Origin: Hyphomicrobiales bacterium
GTDB lineage: Bacteria > Pseudomonadota > Alphaproteobacteria > Rhizobiales > Beijerinckiaceae
Assembly: GCA_028290285.1 (NCBI GenBank)
Contig: JAQGKD010000045.1
Coordinates: 1 to 39,540 of the forward strand
DNA: 39,540 nucleotides
Direction of reading: 5' to 3'
Positions 35,482 to 39,540 of the stretch are shown one piece after another (position 1 is the stretch's first letter; the number at the start of each line of letters is the position of its first letter). The notes beneath the pieces were generated by a model that saw only the letters and a list, made by a program, of their open reading frames with translations, was not told the DNA's origin and ran no database searches. The translations under genes and the position numbers were made by a program.

Positions 35482-35546
35482 GCTGGCACTCCGCAGAAGA
35501 TGGCCGATCTTACGGCACCTTCCACGGAAAGCCAGTCAGCACCGCC

Positions 35547-36341
35547 TCAAGCGCGCGAGGCGACCGCGCGTTTTGCGAGAACGCCGATCACATGCGCGCG
35601 ATAAGGTGCGCTCGCATGCATGTCGGCATTCAGCCCGCCTGCGGGCACCGTGATGCCATCGAGACTCTTGGGCGAGAAGTCGGCTGCCAGCACATCTTCC
35701 ATCGCGCCGACGCGAAAGGCGGACGGCCCTGCTCCGGTGACCGCGACGCGCACGCCTGTCTTCGTCTGCACGACGAGAACGCCGACGACCGCGTAGCCCG
35801 ATGCCGGGTGACGCAGCTTCTGGTAGTTGGACCAGACGGGGATCGGAAAGCGAACAGTGGTGACGATTTCGCCCGGCTCCAGCGCCGTCTCGAAAAGGCC
35901 GACGAAGAAGTCTTCGCCCGCGATCTTGCGCTGGTTGGTGACGACAGTAGCGCCAAAACCCAGCACGGCAGCGGGATAGTCGGCGGCCGGATCGGCATTG
36001 GCGATGGAGCCGCCGATAGTGCCGCGATGGCGCACAGCCGGATCGCCGATCTGGCCCGCGAGCCCGGCCAGACCCGGAATGGTCTCCAGCACGAGCGCGG
36101 AGGCCGCGACATCGGCGTGGCACGTCATTGCGCCGATGACGATCTCGTCACCGTCGCGGCATATGCCCTTGATGTCGGGGATCGCACCGAGGTCGATGAG
36201 GTCGGTCGGCTCGGCGAGGCGCTGCTTCAGCGTCGGCAGCAAGGTCATGCCGCCCGCGATGAGCTTGGGCTCTTCGCAGGAGCCGAGCAGTTTCACGGCG
36301 TCGGCGACGGCGGATGGCGTGTGGAAGGTGAAGTCCTGCAT
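35547..36341 (-). CDS. Xanthine dehydrogenase family FAD-binding subunit (CoxM-like)
   Basis: Medium subunit that passes electrons from the iron-sulfur subunit to a quinone or other acceptor through FAD. The 264 residues show the two FAD loops AGGMTLLP at 29-36 and TIGGSIANADP at 108-118, then RKIAGEDFFVGLFETAL and a CO-dehydrogenase flavoprotein C-terminal domain. The ATG overlaps the coxS-like stop in TGATG, so these are translationally coupled. Order L-S-M is seen here, different from the M-S-L order of true CO dehydrogenase operons. Confidence 0.94.
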   Translation of the reverse strand: MQDFTFHTPSAVADAVKLLGSCEEPKLIAGGMTLLPTLKQRLAEPTDLIDLGAIPDIKGICRDGDEIVIGAMTCHADVAASALVLETIPGLAGLAGQIGDPAVRHRGTIGGSIANADPAADYPAAVLGFGATVVTNQRKIAGEDFFVGLFETALEPGEIVTTVRFPIPVWSNYQKLRHPASGYAVVGVLVVQTKTGVRVAVTGAGPSAFRVGAMEDVLAADFSPKSLDGITVPAGGLNADMHASAPYRAHVIGVLAKRAVASRA

Positions 36342-36811
36342 CAGACCTTCTCCCCTGCGTCGGCCATCTTCGTGCTGGCGTCCATGATTGCTTCCACGAT
36401 GCCCTGGTAACCCGTGCAACGGCAGATGTTGCCTTCGAGTTCGTGGCGCACCGTATGCTCGTCGGCATTGGGATGACGGCGGGCAATGTCGATGCCCATC
36501 ATCACCATGCCCGGCGTGCAGAAGCCGCATTGCAGGCCGTGATGTTCGCGAAAGGCTTCCTGCATGGGATGCAGTGTGCCGTCCGCCTTTGCCAGCCCCT
36601 CGATGGTGGTTACCGAGGTGCCGCGCGCCTGCAGCGCCAGCATCGTGCAGGATTTCACTGCGCGTCCGTCGACATGGACGACGCAGCACCCGCATTGCGT
36701 GGTGTCGCAGCCGACATGCGTCCCGGTGAGGCGGAGATGATCGCGGATGAATTCCACGAGGAGAGTGCGCGCTTCGACTTTGCCCGAAACCGCGCGGCCG
36801 TTGATCGTCAT
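36341..36811 (-). CDS. [2Fe-2S] subunit of a molybdenum hydroxylase (CoxS-like)
   Basis: Small electron-transfer subunit of 156 residues with two [2Fe-2S] clusters. The plant-ferredoxin-type cluster uses C35, C40, C43 and C55 ([10 protein letters not shown] ... KSC) and the second uses C95, C98, C130 and C132 (QCGFCTPG ... CRCTGYQ). ATG 36811 fits the common family start; a TTG at 36829, with AAAGGGG about 6-8 nt upstream, is a real alternative. It follows the CoxL-like gene by 46 bp and overlaps the CoxM-like start. Confidence 0.95.
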   Translation of the reverse strand: MTINGRAVSGKVEARTLLVEFIRDHLRLTGTHVGCDTTQCGCCVVHVDGRAVKSCTMLALQARGTSVTTIEGLAKADGTLHPMQEAFREHHGLQCGFCTPGMVMMGIDIARRHPNADEHTVRHELEGNICRCTGYQGIVEAIMDASTKMADAGEKV

Positions 36812-36857
36812 GTTCACGTCTGTGAGCAAGGTAAGCCCCTTTTTTCTTCTAAAGACG

Positions 36858-39197
36858 TCACGCCGCTTTCGCGGCTTTGGCATCGGCAATGGCGCGCCAG
36901 ATGCGATCGGGTGTGAGCGGCATGTCGATGTGCTTGATTCCGTAGGGGGCCAGCGCATCCATCACCGCCGAGACGAAGGCCGAGGGCGCGCCGCAAGCAC
37001 CGGCTTCACCGGCGCCCTTGACGCCGAGATCGTTGGTCTTGCACGGCACCTCGTTGAAGAGCGCCTCGATATGCGAGAAGTGCTGAGCCTTCGGCATGCC
37101 GTAATCCATGAAGGATCCCGTCAGCAGCTGTCCTTCGGCGTCGTAGACCACGTTCTCGGTCAGCGCCTGGCCTATCCCCTGCGCGATGCCGCCGTAGACC
37201 TGGCCGTGCACGATGAAGGGGTTCAGCACCACGCCGCAGTCGTCGACCGCCGTGTAGCGGACGATCTGCGCAATGCCGAGATCGGCGTCGATCTCGACTT
37301 CGCAGACGTGGCAGCCGTTCGGGAAATTGAACAGCTCCGCGTCGCGCTCCATGAAGTAGGAGACGTCGAGGCCGGGCTCCATGCCTTCCGGCAGGTTGCG
37401 CGCCTCATGCGCCGCCTTGGCGACTTCGGCGAGCGAGACGCTGCTCGCGCCCGCGCTGAAAGTGCCTGCCTCGAAGGTGATGCTTTCGGGATCGGCCTGC
37501 ATCAGCTTGGCTGCGATTTTCGTGCCCTTCTCGACGATCTGCGCGGCGGCGCGCTTGATGCCGACACCGCCCATCCACGAGGAGCGCGAGCCGAACGTCC
37601 CGGCGGCACCCTTCGGCATGGTTGCGGTATCGCCCTGCACGAGAGAGACATCTGCGAAGGGAACGCCCAGGAAATCTTCCACGAGCTGCGCATAGACAGT
37701 CTCATGGCCCTGGCCGTGCGAATGGGTGCCTGCGAAGACCGTCGCCTTGCCGTCGGCCTCCATGCGGATGCGCATTTCTTCCGTCGGGCGACCGCCGGCC
37801 GCCTCGACGAAATTGCCGAGACCGATGCCGCGCAGCTTGCCCTGCTTGGCACTCTCCGCGCGGCGGGCCTCAAAACCCTTCCAGTCGGCGCCGTCCATGG
37901 CCATGTCCATGTTGCCGATGAAGTCCCCGCTGTCGATCAGCAGGCCCATCTGCGTCATGTAGGGCATCTTGTCCTGCGTGATGACGTTGCGGCGGCGCAC
38001 TTCGTCACGCGAAAGGCCAGTGCCATCGGCGGCTGCGTCCATCAGCCGTTCCATGAGGAAGTTGGCTTCGGGGCGGCCGGCGCCGCGATAGGTGTCGGTC
38101 GGGACCGTATTGGTGAAGACCGGCTTCACGGAGAAATAGAAGTTCTCGATGTCGTAGACGCCGGGAATGATGCGTCCGCCGCCGCTGATCGGCAGGCGCG
38201 GCCCGTTCTCGGCCATATAAGCGCCGACGTTCAGGATCGTGTGCACCTTGAGCGCGACCACGCGGCCGTTCTCGTCCATGCCGAGTTCGGCATGGTTGAT
38301 CTGGTCGCGGCCATGATAATCGGACACGAAGGTCTCGCTGCGATCCCCACGCCACTTGACGGGACGGCCCGAGCGGCGCGCCGCCCAGCAGACGACGCCG
38401 AGTTCCGGGTAGAGTTTTCCGCGAATGCCGAAGCCGCCGCCGGTGTCGGGCGAGATGACGCGCACATTGGCGGGCGGCATTTTCAGAATGCCCTTGGCGA
38501 GGCCGCCCTGAATGCGGCGGCCGCCCTGCGTTGGCGCATAGAGCGTCATCACGTTGGTCGCAGCGTCATATTGCGCGACGGCGGCGCGCGGCTCCATCGG
38601 GTTGGGCACGAGGCGGTTGTTGACGATATCGACCGTCACGCGCGTCTTGGCCTTGGCCATGTGCGCGTCGATCTCTGCCACCGGGCGGTTTTCCCAATGG
38701 ACGGACACGTTGCTGCCGTGCTCCGCCCAGACCGGCGGCGAGCCCGGCTGCGTCGCGCCAAAGGTCGAGCCTTCGGCGGGCAGCTGGTCGTAGTCGACCA
38801 TGACGAGTTCCGCGGCGGCCTTGGCCTGCGCCTGGGACTCGGCCAGTACGATAGCGACGGGTTCGCCGACGAAGCGCACGCGTTCGGTGGCCAGAAGGGT
38901 GCGCTTGGGCCGGAACATCGGCTTGCCCGCGAGATCCGCCATTTCGACATCGGTCTCGAGCACGCCGACGCCATCGGCCACGAGATCGGCGCCCGTGTAG
39001 ACGGCGACCACACCCGGGGCGGCCATGGCTGCCTCGATGCCGATGGAGTTGATGACCGCGTGGGCCTGGGGCGAGCGAACAAAGGCGCCAAAGACCTGGC
39101 CCTCGAAATTCACGTCGTCGGTGTAGTTCCCCTTGCCGGTCAGAAGACGGACATCTTCCTTCCGCCGTACGGGCTGGCCGATTCCAAATTGTCCCAT
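36858..39197 (-). CDS. CoxL-like (form II) molybdopterin-binding subunit of an aerobic hydroxylase
   Basis: Large catalytic subunit of 779 residues with a molybdenum pterin cofactor, normally in an LSM complex that hydroxylates an organic substrate using water. N-terminal a/b hammerhead domain ([13 protein letters not shown]), then [23 protein letters not shown], and the general-base glutamate in [10 protein letters not shown] near residue 728. The loop that reads AYxCSFR in true CO dehydrogenases reads TYRGAGR near 368-373, which marks form II; CO oxidation is therefore not expected. A gap of 230 bp separates its start from the divergent TPP-enzyme gene. Confidence 0.95.
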   Translation of the reverse strand: MGQFGIGQPVRRKEDVRLLTGKGNYTDDVNFEGQVFGAFVRSPQAHAVINSIGIEAAMAAPGVVAVYTGADLVADGVGVLETDVEMADLAGKPMFRPKRTLLATERVRFVGEPVAIVLAESQAQAKAAAELVMVDYDQLPAEGSTFGATQPGSPPVWAEHGSNVSVHWENRPVAEIDAHMAKAKTRVTVDIVNNRLVPNPMEPRAAVAQYDAATNVMTLYAPTQGGRRIQGGLAKGILKMPPANVRVISPDTGGGFGIRGKLYPELGVVCWAARRSGRPVKWRGDRSETFVSDYHGRDQINHAELGMDENGRVVALKVHTILNVGAYMAENGPRLPISGGGRIIPGVYDIENFYFSVKPVFTNTVPTDTYRGAGRPEANFLMERLMDAAADGTGLSRDEVRRRNVITQDKMPYMTQMGLLIDSGDFIGNMDMAMDGADWKGFEARRAESAKQGKLRGIGLGNFVEAAGGRPTEEMRIRMEADGKATVFAGTHSHGQGHETVYAQLVEDFLGVPFADVSLVQGDTATMPKGAAGTFGSRSSWMGGVGIKRAAAQIVEKGTKIAAKLMQADPESITFEAGTFSAGASSVSLAEVAKAAHEARNLPEGMEPGLDVSYFMERDAELFNFPNGCHVCEVEIDADLGIAQIVRYTAVDDCGVVLNPFIVHGQVYGGIAQGIGQALTENVVYDAEGQLLTGSFMDYGMPKAQHFSHIEALFNEVPCKTNDLGVKGAGEAGACGAPSAFVSAVMDALAPYGIKHIDMPLTPDRIWRAIADAKAAKAA

Positions 39198-39427
39198 GAT
39201 CCCTCAGCTCTCTCCCCTCGTCCGCTTGCAGCGGATCTGTCGCAATCGTTCCTAGAGAGAGACGCCGCGTCAGGCAAGCCCGTCCGGGTGGCAGCGGATG
39301 CGGCGAAAGCAGGCAGCCTTCCTGCGGTTGACTTGAGCGCGCGCGGCGTCGAAACCTGTGTCGAAGCGACGCCAGCCGCCAGAGGCGCGCGCCGACCAAC
39401 AAAAAAAGCACCGAGGGAGAAACCAAT

Positions 39428-39540
39428 ATGCATGCGGACAAGCCGGACGGAAAAGTCGACGAGAAGGTCGGCTGGGGCTCTGATGTGGCGGCGCAGATGC
39501 TGCGTCGCTTCGGCTTTCCCTATGTGAGCCTGAACCCCGG
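39428..39540 (+). CDS. Thiamine-pyrophosphate-dependent enzyme, N-terminal fragment (runs off window)
   Basis: Only the first 37 residues plus two bases are inside. The segment GWGSDVAAQMLRRFGF and YVSLNPG match the N-terminal Pyr-domain start of acetolactate-synthase-like TPP enzymes (pattern: VAEMLRRLGVKYVFLNPG-like). ATG 39428 is preceded by GAGGGAGAAA. Divergent from the CoxL-type operon, so probably shares its regulation or pathway. The specific reaction cannot be told from this fragment. Confidence 0.65.
   Translation, partial: MHADKPDGKVDEKVGWGSDVAAQMLRRFGFPYVSLNP

Noticed and set aside
36858..39197. Call as aerobic carbon monoxide dehydrogenase
   Set aside because: The active-site loop is TYRGAGR (form II), not the AYxCSFR of CO-oxidising enzymes, and the gene order differs.
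36747..39527. Long plus-strand open frame of 926 codons
   Set aside because: It lies antisense to the CoxL- and CoxS-like genes; its His/Asp/Ala-rich translation resembles no family and is typical of antisense frames in GC-rich DNA.
1..39540. CRISPR array, prophage, insertion sequence or integrase
   Set aside because: No regularly spaced repeats and no transposase, integrase or phage structural gene were seen.

Overview
The window is GC-rich chromosomal DNA from an alphaproteobacterium, most likely of the order Hyphomicrobiales (Rhizobiales). The evidence is the tRNA-Leu/tig pair, the mfd-sdhE / recG / DUF502 / glmS / glmU block, an IalB-family periplasmic protein, Tat-exported OpgG with OpgH, a DUF1194 protein, a form II CoxL-type hydroxylase, and an alpha-r8 (MmgR/suhB-type) small RNA. 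I cannot fix the genus from sequence alone. Nothing looks like a prophage, transposon, CRISPR array or large island; most of it is ordinary chromosome with some accessory insertions. Layout: 1-2.0 kb holds trigger factor (3' end outside the window), tRNA-Leu(UAG) and a small unknown protein. 2.0-6.5 kb holds a TauD/TfdA dioxygenase divergent from a LysR regulator, a Tat-exported multicopper-oxidase-like protein that has lost copper ligands, and NhaA. 6.5-10.8 kb holds the alpha-r8-like sRNA, the NAD(P)H-hydrate repair enzyme, a malyl-CoA-lyase-type enzyme, HspQ and an IalB-family protein. 10.9-14.5 kb is a likely three-gene operon: an oligopeptide-type binding protein, a degenerate adenylate-forming (ANL) domain protein and a FrnE-like DsbA protein. 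14.5-25.6 kb is the genome-maintenance and cell-wall block (mfd, sdhE, recG, DUF502, glmS, glmU), interrupted by a hicAB toxin-antitoxin pair and two palindromic intergenic repeats. 25.8-31.4 kb holds opgGH, an unknown coiled-coil membrane protein and a CBS-BON protein. 31.4-39.5 kb is a leftward group: a molybdenum hydroxylase of CoxL/CoxS/CoxM type, a DUF1194 protein, an ADP-forming acyl-CoA synthetase and an MFS transporter. It is divergent from the start of a thiamine-pyrophosphate enzyme at the right edge. How the parts work together: Mfd and RecG serve repair, SdhE flavinylates succinate dehydrogenase, GlmS and GlmU supply UDP-GlcNAc, and OpgG/OpgH make periplasmic glucans. The hydroxylase, CoA ligase, exporter and TPP enzyme look like a catabolic unit for an unknown organic substrate (inference). 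The points most worth a second look are the ANL pseudoenzyme coupled to a binding protein, the copper-site-deficient oxidase, the sRNA, the hicAB insertion with tandem operator-like repeats, and the substrate of the CoxL-type cluster. I found no clear case for a wholly new system.
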